Assembly: GCA_014376575.1 (NCBI GenBank)
Contig: JACMRF010000100.1
Coordinates: 1 to 14,094, forward strand
Length of the DNA: 14,094 bases
Reading direction: 5' to 3'
Source of the DNA: Undibacterium sp.
GTDB lineage: Bacteria; Pseudomonadota; Gammaproteobacteria; Burkholderiales; Burkholderiaceae
Part shown: positions 1-7,000 of the stretch, piece by piece
Position numbering within the stretch: the first letter of the stretch is position 1
Layout of the letters: every line of letters starts with the position of its first letter
Notes under the pieces: generated by a model
Told to the model about the DNA's origin: nothing
Databases searched by the model: none
The model's input: only the letters and a program-made list of their open reading frames with translations
Translations under genes and position numbers: made by a program

Positions 1-250
1 AATTAACAAATAACGGACCACCTGTGCTGCAGTCAATGGAGAATGAACTTGGCTCTCGCAATGTTAGAGCTGCAGCAGTCACATTATCAAATAAAACGCA
101 GCAACCTTGCGCAGCGAGGTTGCTGAGCTTGAAAAGCACTGCATCACCAACACATCCTAGGTCAGCAACGCAAAGAATAATTTTTGAAGCATCAATACGC
201 TTATCGATATCATCAGGAATGGAGTCTGAATCAGCAATGTAAAGAAACAA
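1..250 (-). CDS. Unidentified partial ORF downstream of hemW, runs off the left edge
   Basis: On the minus strand, an open frame of about 83 codons runs from a TTG at 250-248 to the window edge without a stop. An in-frame TGA at 271-269 limits its upstream extent. The translation looks protein-like: an acidic start (FLYIADSDSIPDDIDKR), then alternating hydrophobic stretches (IILCVADLG, then CCVLFDN) and many GAT and GCT codons. I do not recognise a family. It lies in the same direction as hemW, whose stop ends at 287, so it could be the next operon gene. The start is doubtful. The nearest Shine-Dalgarno-like AAGGA (281-277) is about 26 bases before the TTG, so the true start may be different or a frameshift may separate them. 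It could also be a chance open frame or a decayed gene. Confidence 0.33.
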   Translation of the reverse strand, partial: MFLYIADSDSIPDDIDKRIDASKIILCVADLGCVGDAVLFKLSNLAAQGCCVLFDNVTAAALTLREPSSFSIDCSTGGPLFVN

Positions 251-286
251 ATCAATATAAAAAACTGATCAAATATTCCTTATTGA

Positions 287-1546
287 TCACTCGTAATCAA
301 GAAACAACTGCTGCAAATCGTTTAAAAAACGCCGCCCTAACCTAGTCGGCCGTATCATTTTATGGTCGATCTCAATCAAACCTTTTTGCTCTGCAATGAC
401 AAGCGGCTTTTCTAAGGAGTTCAGTAATAAGCCAGTACGCTCATTAAAAATATTGACTTCAAACCCCTGATTGAGACGCAAGGAGTTGAGCATGAATTCG
501 AAACCAATCTCATCACGAGGGATTTCATTCGATTCTTGCACTGCAGCACCTCGCAAACTTTCCTCCATGTAGGCCTTGGGTTGCTTGTAACGCGCCTGGC
601 GTACGATACGATGTGGAAAAGTAATTTTGGAATGCGCTCCAGCACCGATACCGAGATAATCCCCAAAATTCCAGTAATTTAAATTATGCCTTGCCTCGCG
701 ACCCGGTTTAGCATACGCCGACACTTCATAATTTATGTATCCTGCTTGCAACATCCGCGATTGAATCTCGTCCTGCATTTCAGCGCTCAAATCATCGTCG
801 GGAATTATCGGGGGGTATTTTGCAAAATAAGTATTTGGCTCCAGAGTTAAGTGATACAGAGATAGATGTTGCGGCGCCAATCGAATGGCTGTATCAACAT
901 CGAGCTGTGCCTGAGCCAGCGTTTGCCCTGGTAGGGCGAACATCAAATCAAGATTAATATTTTCAAAATACTTCTGGGCGATATCAACAGCTCTTCGCGC
1001 TTCATCGCCATCGTGAATCCGCCCCAGTGCTTGCAGATGGTGCGAATTGAAACTTTGAATGCCGATGGATAAGCGATTGATACCGCTAGCGCGATAAGAC
1101 CGAAACTTCTCCATTTCGAACGTGCCAGGATTAGCCTCCATAGTGATTTCGGCGGCACCATCAATTGGCAGCAAGGTTCTAACATCGGACATCAACCGAT
1201 CAAGCCCCGACGCCGACATCAAACTCGGTGTGCCACCGCCAATGAAAATAGTGTAAATCTTACGACCCCATATCATCGGCAGCGCCGCCTCAAGGTCCGC
1301 GCGCAAAGCATTGAGATAAAGATCTTCATCAAAATTTGTCTTTACCTCGTGCGAATTAAAATCGCAATACGGGCACTTTTTGACACACCATGGAAAATGA
1401 ATATACAAAGATAAAGGTGGCAATACAGAAAAGTTCAGACTTCCCGGCCTCAAAAATTGCTCTGCAACTTGCTGCGGTATGGATGACAGTGATGACTTAT
1501 CAGCCTGATTGCCCAATGAAGCTAATGGAATAATCGGAATAATCAT
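287..1546 (-). CDS. hemW: HemW, radical SAM heme chaperone (HemN-like family)
   Basis: This 419-residue protein is a radical SAM enzyme of the HemN/HemW family. HemW proteins bind heme and pass it to target proteins, and are often misnamed oxygen-independent coproporphyrinogen III oxidase. The iron-sulfur motif CxxxCxxC is at C54, C58 and C61 in the context CPYCDFNSH, which is typical of HemW rather than true HemN. A GGGTPS SAM-binding motif follows at about 103-108. The first ~45 residues form a longer tail than usual before the core (LYIHFPWC). I keep this start because its ATG overlaps the rdgB stop as ATGA, which suggests translational coupling; no clear ribosome binding site is visible. 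It follows rph and rdgB on the same strand. Family assignment is firm; the heme-chaperone role is inferred from the family. Confidence 0.93.
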   Translation of the reverse strand: MIIPIIPLASLGNQADKSSLSSIPQQVAEQFLRPGSLNFSVLPPLSLYIHFPWCVKKCPYCDFNSHEVKTNFDEDLYLNALRADLEAALPMIWGRKIYTIFIGGGTPSLMSASGLDRLMSDVRTLLPIDGAAEITMEANPGTFEMEKFRSYRASGINRLSIGIQSFNSHHLQALGRIHDGDEARRAVDIAQKYFENINLDLMFALPGQTLAQAQLDVDTAIRLAPQHLSLYHLTLEPNTYFAKYPPIIPDDDLSAEMQDEIQSRMLQAGYINYEVSAYAKPGREARHNLNYWNFGDYLGIGAGAHSKITFPHRIVRQARYKQPKAYMEESLRGAAVQESNEIPRDEIGFEFMLNSLRLNQGFEVNIFNERTGLLLNSLEKPLVIAEQKGLIEIDHKMIRPTRLGRRFLNDLQQLFLDYE

Positions 1547-2124
1547 AATTTTTCAAGCAAGGAACGCAAGGCCTGACCACGGTGTGACAAACTGTTTTTC
1601 TGCTCAGGCGACAATTCCGCAACCGTCTTTTCGAGCGAAGGTATCCAGAAATGCGGGTCGTATCCAAAGCCGTACTCGCCGCGTGGGCTTGAGATAATCT
1701 CACCCGACCAGCTACCATCTGCGATGATCGGCTGCGGGTCAAACTCAGAACGTACAAATACCAGAACACAGTAATAATAGGCCGAGCGATCCTGATATGC
1801 CGCTAGATTCGCGACCAGCTCCTGATTATTTCTAGCATCCGATTTCGGTTCGCCCGCGTACCTGGCAGAAAGCACGCCAGGGGCGCCATACAAGGCATTC
1901 ACACACAATCCGGAATCGTCCGCCAGCGCGGGCAAACCCGTCAAGCGCGCTGCATGACGCGCTTTGGTCAGTGCATTCTCGACGAATGTAAAATAAGGTT
2001 CTTCTGCCTCGGGAACATCGAATTCAGATTGCGCGTGCAAACTGATTTTTAACGGTGCCAATATCTGGCCAAACTCTTTAAGCTTCCCATGATTATTGGA
2101 TGCCAGTACGATCTTTTGCATCAT
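1543..2124 (-). CDS. rdgB: RdgB/HAM1 dITP/XTP pyrophosphatase
   Basis: RdgB hydrolyses non-canonical purine triphosphates (dITP, ITP, XTP) to monophosphates and pyrophosphate, keeping deaminated bases out of DNA and RNA. The 193-residue protein has the family signatures in order: the N-terminal [13 protein letters not shown] substrate loop (about 6-18), [10 protein letters not shown] with the catalytic acidic pair D69/D70, [12 protein letters not shown] (80-91), then [11 protein letters not shown] and [16 protein letters not shown] near the C-terminus. Length is normal. Its start overlaps the rph stop by four bases (ATGA at 2124-2121) and its stop overlaps the hemW start in the same way. Two consecutive Met codons open the frame; either could be used. 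No strong Shine-Dalgarno is visible, so translation probably depends on coupling with rph. Confidence 0.96.
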   Translation of the reverse strand: MMQKIVLASNNHGKLKEFGQILAPLKISLHAQSEFDVPEAEEPYFTFVENALTKARHAARLTGLPALADDSGLCVNALYGAPGVLSARYAGEPKSDARNNQELVANLAAYQDRSAYYYCVLVFVRSEFDPQPIIADGSWSGEIISSPRGEYGFGYDPHFWIPSLEKTVAELSPEQKNSLSHRGQALRSLLEKL

Positions 2125-2858
2125 GCTGTTGCCAAGCCTAGCACTTGTTTTTGTAAAGTAATAAGATCAGCGATGCCGGCTGTGGCCAGATCAAGCAAAG
2201 CGTTGAGCGCCACACGATCGAATGCAACACCTTCGGCTGTTCCCTGCACTTCAACAAAATGTCCCGCCTCAGTCATAACGACATTCATGTCAGTATCGCA
2301 GCTTGAATCTTCCAGATAGTCGAGATCTAATACTGGAACTCCTTGATAGACGCCGACAGAAATAGCAGCCACAAAGTGCTTCACCGGTATCTGGGCAATC
2401 ACACCTTGCTCCAACAATTTTGAAAAGGCATCGTAAGCAGCCACCATTGCGCCAGTAATGGCAGCGGTACGAGTGCCACCGTCAGCTTGAATCACATCGC
2501 AATCAATATGCAAAGTACGTTCGCCAAATGCTTCCAGATCGAAAGCGGCGCGCAAAGAACGACCGATCAAGCGCTGGATTTCTTGTGTGCGGCCAGATTG
2601 CTTGCCCTTGGCCGCCTCCCTATCCATACGCGTGTGTGTTGAGCGAGGCAACATACCATATTCTGCGGTCATCCACCCCTGGCCTTTACCCTTCAGAAAC
2701 CCAGGTACCTTATCTTCGATACTGGCTGTACAGATGACGCGGGTATCACCGAATTCGATTAAGACTGATCCCTCAGCATGTTTGGTGAAATGACGATTAA
2801 TGAGAGTAGGACGCAGAGCTTGCGCAGCTCGCCCGCTTGGACGGAGAAATTGGGACAT
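2121..2858 (-). CDS. rph: Ribonuclease PH
   Basis: RNase PH is a phosphorolytic 3'-5' exoribonuclease that trims tRNA precursors and other RNAs, releasing nucleoside diphosphates; family members form a hexameric ring. The 245-residue protein matches the family along its whole length: [12 protein letters not shown] at the N-terminus, [20 protein letters not shown] followed by [12 protein letters not shown] (RNA and phosphate binding), [18 protein letters not shown], and the active-site stretch [19 protein letters not shown]. It begins only 18 bases after the phosphatase stop and ends in a four-base overlap with rdgB, so it sits inside a polycistronic unit. There is no good ribosome binding site before its ATG, which again suggests coupled translation. 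Nothing looks truncated, unlike the frameshifted rph of E. coli K-12. Confidence 0.97.
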   Translation of the reverse strand: MSQFLRPSGRAAQALRPTLINRHFTKHAEGSVLIEFGDTRVICTASIEDKVPGFLKGKGQGWMTAEYGMLPRSTHTRMDREAAKGKQSGRTQEIQRLIGRSLRAAFDLEAFGERTLHIDCDVIQADGGTRTAAITGAMVAAYDAFSKLLEQGVIAQIPVKHFVAAISVGVYQGVPVLDLDYLEDSSCDTDMNVVMTEAGHFVEVQGTAEGVAFDRVALNALLDLATAGIADLITLQKQVLGLATA

Positions 2859-2876
2859 AGTTAGTTGGCTTGTAAA

Positions 2877-3815
2877 TTAGTTTTTGGTAGTAATACGCGA
2901 TGATGAATTTTGGATGGCATTACGGATTTCATCGATGGCTTTTTCAATTTCGGCGTCGTTGAAAACATCGGTCTCCATGGCTTCTAAGTCAGCAGAATAT
3001 GGTGCTTGAATCGTGGTAGTAATGGAGCCGATAGGTAGGGTGTTGGTTGAAATAATAGATGTATCTTCCAGCCTATCATCTCCCTCCCACATCATGGCTA
3101 AGGCGGTCACGTTATCGCTATGCTTACCCGCGATATCAATAGCCGAGTGAATTAACTCAGGGATGGCGCGCACAATCGTATGTTCGTGCAAACTTTGTGC
3201 CAGCATATGATCGGGCAACACACCCCACAAGCCATCAGAGCAAAGCAAGATCAAATCACCCGACTGGAGCGACACGCGACGAGACAACTCGACTATCGGC
3301 GCATTGGGCGCACCGAGGCAATTGAATAGTTTATTGCGATCAGGATGCGTATGACGTTCAGACGGATCAACTTTACCTTGTGCAATCAAAGTTTCCAAAC
3401 GTGAGTGATCTTTGGTGCGCAGTAATATTTGTCCTTGGCGCATCCAGTACAAACGTGAATCTCCACAGTGCGCCCAGTACGCATTGCCATTTTGAATCAA
3501 GCATGCAACGATGGTCGTACGCGGAGTTTCAGGTAAATTATTTGTGATGCGATAACGATGAATTTCGTTATGCGCCGCCAAAAAACTTTCCTCAAAAAAT
3601 CGCTCTGGCCGCCCTATCATTGGATGTGCTTGTTTCTGGAACAAATTACCGATGGTTTGCATGGCGATTGCAGCCGCCATATCACCGAGAATATGTCCGC
3701 CCATACCATCGGCAAGCAAAAGCAAAATCGTGTCACGGGTAAAGCTGTACCCCATACGGTCTTGATTGACCTTACGGCCACCGATGTGACTTTCTTGATA
3801 GACTGAGAAGCGCAT
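2877..3815 (-). CDS. PP2C-type Ser/Thr protein phosphatase
   Basis: This 312-residue cytoplasmic protein is a metal-dependent PPM/PP2C phosphatase, expected to remove phosphate from Ser/Thr. The motifs are complete: an N-terminal GGRKVNQDR (R14, D19), the metal ligand D36 in ADGMGGH, D119 in CGDSRLYW, D194 in CSDGLWG, and D234 in HSDNVTALA. Residues 1 to about 245 form the catalytic domain. The remaining ~65 residues are an acidic, Ser/Thr-rich tail without recognisable motif. No signal peptide or membrane segment is seen. It lies 65 bases after the kinase gene on the same strand, which makes the kinase its natural partner. The ATG has no visible Shine-Dalgarno. The substrate is unknown; similar pairs regulate type VI secretion in some bacteria, but nothing here points to that. 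Confidence 0.93.
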   Translation of the reverse strand: MRFSVYQESHIGGRKVNQDRMGYSFTRDTILLLLADGMGGHILGDMAAAIAMQTIGNLFQKQAHPMIGRPERFFEESFLAAHNEIHRYRITNNLPETPRTTIVACLIQNGNAYWAHCGDSRLYWMRQGQILLRTKDHSRLETLIAQGKVDPSERHTHPDRNKLFNCLGAPNAPIVELSRRVSLQSGDLILLCSDGLWGVLPDHMLAQSLHEHTIVRAIPELIHSAIDIAGKHSDNVTALAMMWEGDDRLEDTSIISTNTLPIGSITTTIQAPYSADLEAMETDVFNDAEIEKAIDEIRNAIQNSSSRITTKN

Positions 3816-3848
3816 TAAATAAAGTAATTACAATTAAAGTCAAAGGAG

Positions 3849-3864
3849 TGGCGGTCGACCGACA
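3849..3864. repeat. Short palindrome between kinase and phosphatase genes
   Basis: A perfect 10-base palindrome, CGGTCGACCG (3852-3861), extends to 16 bases with one mismatched pair. It lies in the 65-base gap between the kinase stop and the phosphatase start. It may be an operator or a small hairpin in the message; no T-run follows in the direction of transcription, so it is not a standard terminator. Function is a guess. Confidence 0.4.
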
Positions 3865-3880
3865 TTGGGAACATATCGCT

Positions 3881-4894
3881 TTAAATAAGCGTGTTCTCTT
3901 GAATAGTTGTGTGGTCTTTGTCGCGACGTTTATTTTTATGACGAGCAAGCAAAGTATTAAATTTTTGCTTAAGTTTTTCAATTAACGTTAATTCTTTTTT
4001 CGGCTCAACTTTTGTAGATAACGCTTTTTGCAATGCAAAAACACTCTGAGGTCGCTCCAAAGGATCAATTTTCAAGCACCATCGAACTACCTCGATCAGG
4101 TCAGGCGAATATAAACCGTCGAGTTTTCTAAAATGATTTTCCATTTTATCCATCGTTTTACGTTGATCAGACGGTTGTGGCGGCGCCCCCACCATGCAGG
4201 CAAAGATCGAAGCACCGATACTATAAATATCGGTCCAGGGGCCAAGATTTCCATTTTTAGAATACAACTCTGGCGCCGCAAAACCTGGGGTGTACATAGG
4301 ATATAACTTTGGCAAGTCGGTTTTTAGCGTTTGTCGCGCTGCGCCAAAATCGAGCAAAATAGGAGTACCGTCCAAACGTAGATAAATATTGGCTGGCTTC
4401 AAATCCAAATGAAGCAACTTATTGGTATGCACTTCGCGCAAACCATTCATGACCTGACTAAACATCCGCCGAATGAAGCGCTCAGAAACCAGGGGTTTTT
4501 CACCTTTATCGCGTCGCCGCAATATGTGTTCTTGCAATGAGCGCCCTGACTCATAGGCCATGACCATATAAACCGTTTCGTTAGCGCGAAAAAAATTAAT
4601 CACGCTCACGACATTTGGATGCGCGATACGCGCCAACGCACGCCCTTCTTCAAAGAAACACTTTAAACCAATACGATAAACAGGAAGGTTTTCAGCAGAA
4701 ATAGCTGGCACTAATTCTCCCTGCTGTCTCAATGCCAATGAGCTAGGTAAATATTCTTTAATCGCTACCGCGTTTCCATCTTCATCGGAGGCAAGATAAA
4801 CAATACTGAACCCACCGGATGCAATTTTCTTTACAATACGATATCCAGAAATTTCTAAGCCATCAGGCAAAGGAGCGTTATTTTGTGCAGCCAT
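3881..4894 (-). CDS. Hanks-type Ser/Thr protein kinase (soluble)
   Basis: This 337-residue protein is a eukaryotic-like Ser/Thr kinase. The glycine-rich loop is IASGGFSIVY (24-33), the ATP-anchoring lysine is K46 (VAIKEY), the catalytic loop is HLDLKPAN with D164 and N169, the metal-binding DFG is at 182-184, the APE motif at 207-209, and the conserved late arginine is R281. The usual HRD arginine is Leu (HLD), so this is a non-RD kinase whose activation may not need activation-loop phosphorylation. After the domain (about residue 292) comes a basic tail (HKNKRRDK) with no transmembrane helix or PASTA repeat, so it should be cytoplasmic. The ATG is preceded by AGGAT at 4902-4898. It heads the run that continues with the PP2C phosphatase. 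Targets are unknown. Confidence 0.93.
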   Translation of the reverse strand: MAAQNNAPLPDGLEISGYRIVKKIASGGFSIVYLASDEDGNAVAIKEYLPSSLALRQQGELVPAISAENLPVYRIGLKCFFEEGRALARIAHPNVVSVINFFRANETVYMVMAYESGRSLQEHILRRRDKGEKPLVSERFIRRMFSQVMNGLREVHTNKLLHLDLKPANIYLRLDGTPILLDFGAARQTLKTDLPKLYPMYTPGFAAPELYSKNGNLGPWTDIYSIGASIFACMVGAPPQPSDQRKTMDKMENHFRKLDGLYSPDLIEVVRWCLKIDPLERPQSVFALQKALSTKVEPKKELTLIEKLKQKFNTLLARHKNKRRDKDHTTIQENTLI

Positions 4895-4895
4895 A

Positions 4896-4921
4896 TCATC
4901 CTATATCCATCTTTATGGATA
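4896..4921 (-). promoter_or_regulatory. Leader hairpin and four-codon upstream ORF before the kinase
   Basis: Just upstream of the kinase start, 7-base arms TATCCAT (4904-4910) and ATGGATA (4915-4921) pair around a 4-base loop. In the message this hairpin ends one base before the AGGAT ribosome binding site (4902-4898). A four-codon frame (ATG GAT ATA GGA TGA, 4910-4896) starts within the hairpin arm and stops one base before the kinase ATG. Both are seen directly; a role in kinase translation is inference. Confidence 0.4.
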
Positions 4922-5051
4922 GATTGTGTTGATTATTTTAAGGTTTGTAAAGACACGCATTATCTTGGTGTTCAAAGATACAGAATTTAAATGATTTTTT
5001 ATCATCACTAAAAATAATTTCTCCTATCGTAACAGTATCCAAGGAAAACAA

Positions 5052-5969
5052 TTGAGCATTTACAGCATGACTGGTTACGCGACCAGCACACACGAAACTG
5101 ACGCAGGGACAATAACGATAGAAATCAAGAGTGTCAATTCTCGTTTTCTGGATTTACAATTTCGCATTAATGACGATTTTAGATCCGTCGAACCTTTGTT
5201 TAGAGATGCCATCGCAAGAAGGCTAAACCGAGGAAAGGTTGAATGCCGCTTCAGTTTTGGCAAAAAAACCAGCAATGCAAACAGTAAAGCATTAAATTCA
5301 GAGGTATTAGGACAAATTTTTGAATTTCAACATGCCATCTGCAAGCAGTTTCCCTCTGCTTCGATGTTAACAAGCAATGAAATATTACGCTGGCCAGGCG
5401 TGATTGAAGAATCTGAAATTAACGCTGACTCACTGCAATCGACCATCACCACAACGATCAACACAACACTTGAGGCGTTCATTATTAGCCGGGAACGTGA
5501 AGGCGCGGCGTTGGAATTGGAATTGACTAACCGGATAACGGCAATGGAAGCGATAGTTCAGCGTATTACGCCAATGATGCCGCTTGTAGTTCAGCAATTT
5601 CAACAAAAGGCAACGGCCCGACTAGAAGAAGCACTTGGTTTGGCAATGCAAAAGGCTGGCAGCAGCGCGTCACAAACAATCACACGCGACGAAGCACTCG
5701 ATCGCATACGGCAAGAAGTTACCATGTACGGGATACGTATTGATGTCACTGAAGAACTGGGTCGCTTGTCTGCGCATCTCACCGAGACGCGGCACATACT
5801 CAAAAAAGGTGGGCAAGTTGGAAAGCGTTTAGATTTTATGATGCAAGAATTAAACCGAGAAGCAAACACCTTGGGGTCAAAGGCGACCGCCAAGGAATTA
5901 GCCGATGCGTCAATGGAATTAAAATTATTAATCGAGCAAATGCGAGAACAAGTTCAGAATCTTGAATAG
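5052..5969 (+). CDS. yicC: YicC family endoribonuclease-like protein
   Basis: This 305-residue protein belongs to the YicC/YloC family (YicC-like N-terminal region plus DUF1732 at the C-terminus). Members are reported as endoribonucleases or RNA-decay factors; in E. coli, YicC has been linked to small-RNA turnover. Visible family marks are the opening SMTGYA, the INSRFLDLQFR-type segment (here VNSRFLDLQFR), a DEALDRIRQEV region, and the C-terminal KRLDFMMQELNREANTLGSKA followed by LLIEQMREQVQNLE. The chosen start is TTG at 5052: AAGGA (5041-5045) is well placed, and the family usually has a few residues before SMTGYA. The alternative ATG at 5067 would remove them. It is divergent from the kinase and is followed by gmk, a pairing common in bacteria. 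Confidence 0.93.
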   Translation: MSIYSMTGYATSTHETDAGTITIEIKSVNSRFLDLQFRINDDFRSVEPLFRDAIARRLNRGKVECRFSFGKKTSNANSKALNSEVLGQIFEFQHAICKQFPSASMLTSNEILRWPGVIEESEINADSLQSTITTTINTTLEAFIISREREGAALELELTNRITAMEAIVQRITPMMPLVVQQFQQKATARLEEALGLAMQKAGSSASQTITRDEALDRIRQEVTMYGIRIDVTEELGRLSAHLTETRHILKKGGQVGKRLDFMMQELNREANTLGSKATAKELADASMELKLLIEQMREQVQNLE

Positions 5970-5980
5970 AGGAAATTTCT

Positions 5981-6006
5981 AATATACTACCTGCAGTATA
6001 TTTTTT
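5981..6006 (+). terminator. AT-rich stem-loop with T-run between yicC and gmk
   Basis: Eight-base arms AATATACT (5981-5988) and AGTATATT (5995-6002) flank a 6-base loop, and a run of six T follows from 6001. It lies 11 bases after the yicC stop. The shape is that of an intrinsic terminator, but the stem is AT-rich and weak, and gmk follows at once, so it may only attenuate. The same stretch holds TATACT and TATATT, which could serve as -10 boxes, so a promoter for gmk is an alternative reading. Confidence 0.4.
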
Positions 6007-6095
6007 AGCGCAATCAGGCAATGGAGAATTCAGACGAAATGATAGATACTCCCTTATTTTCATCAAAAATATCGCCGCTCCGAGCAGAAAAAATT

Positions 6096-6743
6096 ATGAC
6101 ATTAACCACAACGACCTCGGGCAGCCTGTTTATGGTTGCCGCACCATCTGGAGCGGGCAAATCCACACTTGTCAACGCCCTTCTCCAAAACGAGCCTGCC
6201 AACAAATTATCCGTGTCCTTCACCACTCGGGCACCGCGCCCGGGAGAAGTGTCGGGTCGTGAGTATCATTTTACGAGTGTTGATGATTTTTTAGCGCGTA
6301 AAGCGCAAGGTGAGTTTCTAGAATCGGCCGAAGTACACGGCAATTACTATGGTACATCGCGCATTCTGATTGAGCAGCAAATGCAGGCGGGCACAGATAT
6401 TCTGCTGGAAATCGACTGGCAAGGCGCACAGCAAGTGAAGAAACGCTTTCCCAACGCAGTTGGTATTTTTATCTTGCCGCCATCCATCCCCGCGCTTGAA
6501 GAGCGCTTAAAAAAGCGTGGACAGGATGAGCCGCACATCATTACCAGACGTATTCTGGCCGCTGGAGGTGAAATCGCGCACGCGCCGGAGTTCGAATATG
6601 TTATTATTAATCAAGAGTTTGCGATTGCATTATCAGAATTGAACGCTATCGTCAAAGCCACCCGCTGCCGCTTCGCGCAGCAAGCCACGCGCAACGCAGC
6701 GCTGTTTGCCCAATTAGGCATCCACGCTAACCCTACAATCTAA
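6096..6743 (+). CDS. gmk: Guanylate kinase
   Basis: Guanylate kinase phosphorylates GMP to GDP using ATP, an essential step toward GTP and, from there, (p)ppGpp and c-di-GMP. The P-loop is APSGAGKST, followed by the GMP-binding [19 protein letters not shown], the [10 protein letters not shown] segment, [17 protein letters not shown], and the lid region [10 protein letters not shown]. With the ATG at 6096 the protein is 215 residues, close to the usual ~205-215, and begins [14 protein letters not shown] as in related proteins. The same frame also offers an ATG at 6021 that would add 25 residues of unconserved sequence; neither start has a strong ribosome binding site, so family length decides. 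It sits between yicC and rpoZ on the same strand; rpoZ begins 10 bases later. Confidence 0.95.
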   Translation: MTLTTTTSGSLFMVAAPSGAGKSTLVNALLQNEPANKLSVSFTTRAPRPGEVSGREYHFTSVDDFLARKAQGEFLESAEVHGNYYGTSRILIEQQMQAGTDILLEIDWQGAQQVKKRFPNAVGIFILPPSIPALEERLKKRGQDEPHIITRRILAAGGEIAHAPEFEYVIINQEFAIALSELNAIVKATRCRFAQQATRNAALFAQLGIHANPTI

Positions 6744-6752
6744 GGAAATAAA

Positions 6753-6956
6753 ATGGCACGTATTACTATTGAAGATGCACTGAAACATATTCCAAATCGT
6801 TTTCAACTAACTTTGTGCGCAACTTATCGTGCACGTCAGTTATTGCAAGGTCACACTCCAAAGGTTGACGCAAAGGATAAACCTACTGTTATCGCTCTGC
6901 GTGAAATTGCCGAAGGTAAAATCGGCATTGAAATGTTGAAAAAAGTACCCTTTTAA
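6753..6956 (+). CDS. rpoZ: RNA polymerase omega subunit
   Basis: Omega is the smallest core RNA polymerase subunit; it helps fold and hold the beta-prime subunit and, in E. coli, forms part of one ppGpp-binding site. The 67-residue protein begins [19 protein letters not shown] and has the conserved helix with [11 protein letters not shown], then [16 protein letters not shown]. This matches short betaproteobacterial omega proteins; it lacks the longer acidic C-terminus of E. coli omega (91 residues). The ATG is well supported by AAGGA at 6742-6746, which overlaps the gmk stop. It lies between gmk and spoT, the classic order in proteobacteria, so omega and the (p)ppGpp enzyme are likely co-transcribed. 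Confidence 0.97.
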   Translation: MARITIEDALKHIPNRFQLTLCATYRARQLLQGHTPKVDAKDKPTVIALREIAEGKIGIEMLKKVPF

Positions 6957-7000
6957 TTTTGCACTGCGCTATCAAGTGAATCGGCTGGGAACCAGACAGA

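Noticed and set aside
24..242. Plus-strand 72-residue open frame
   Set aside because: Low-complexity Ser/Thr/Ala composition, no family, and it lies opposite the more protein-like minus-strand frame.
3816..3840. TTGACT/TTTAAT promoter-like pair before the phosphatase gene
   Set aside because: The putative -10 box would overlap the start codon, so the transcript would begin inside the gene.
5600..5893. Minus-strand 97-residue open frame inside yicC
   Set aside because: Fully opposite a clearly conserved coding region, with Cys/Ser/Arg-rich translation typical of a shadow frame.
6021..6095. 25-residue N-terminal extension of guanylate kinase
   Set aside because: It would exceed the usual family length and shows no conserved sequence; related proteins begin close to the 6096 ATG.
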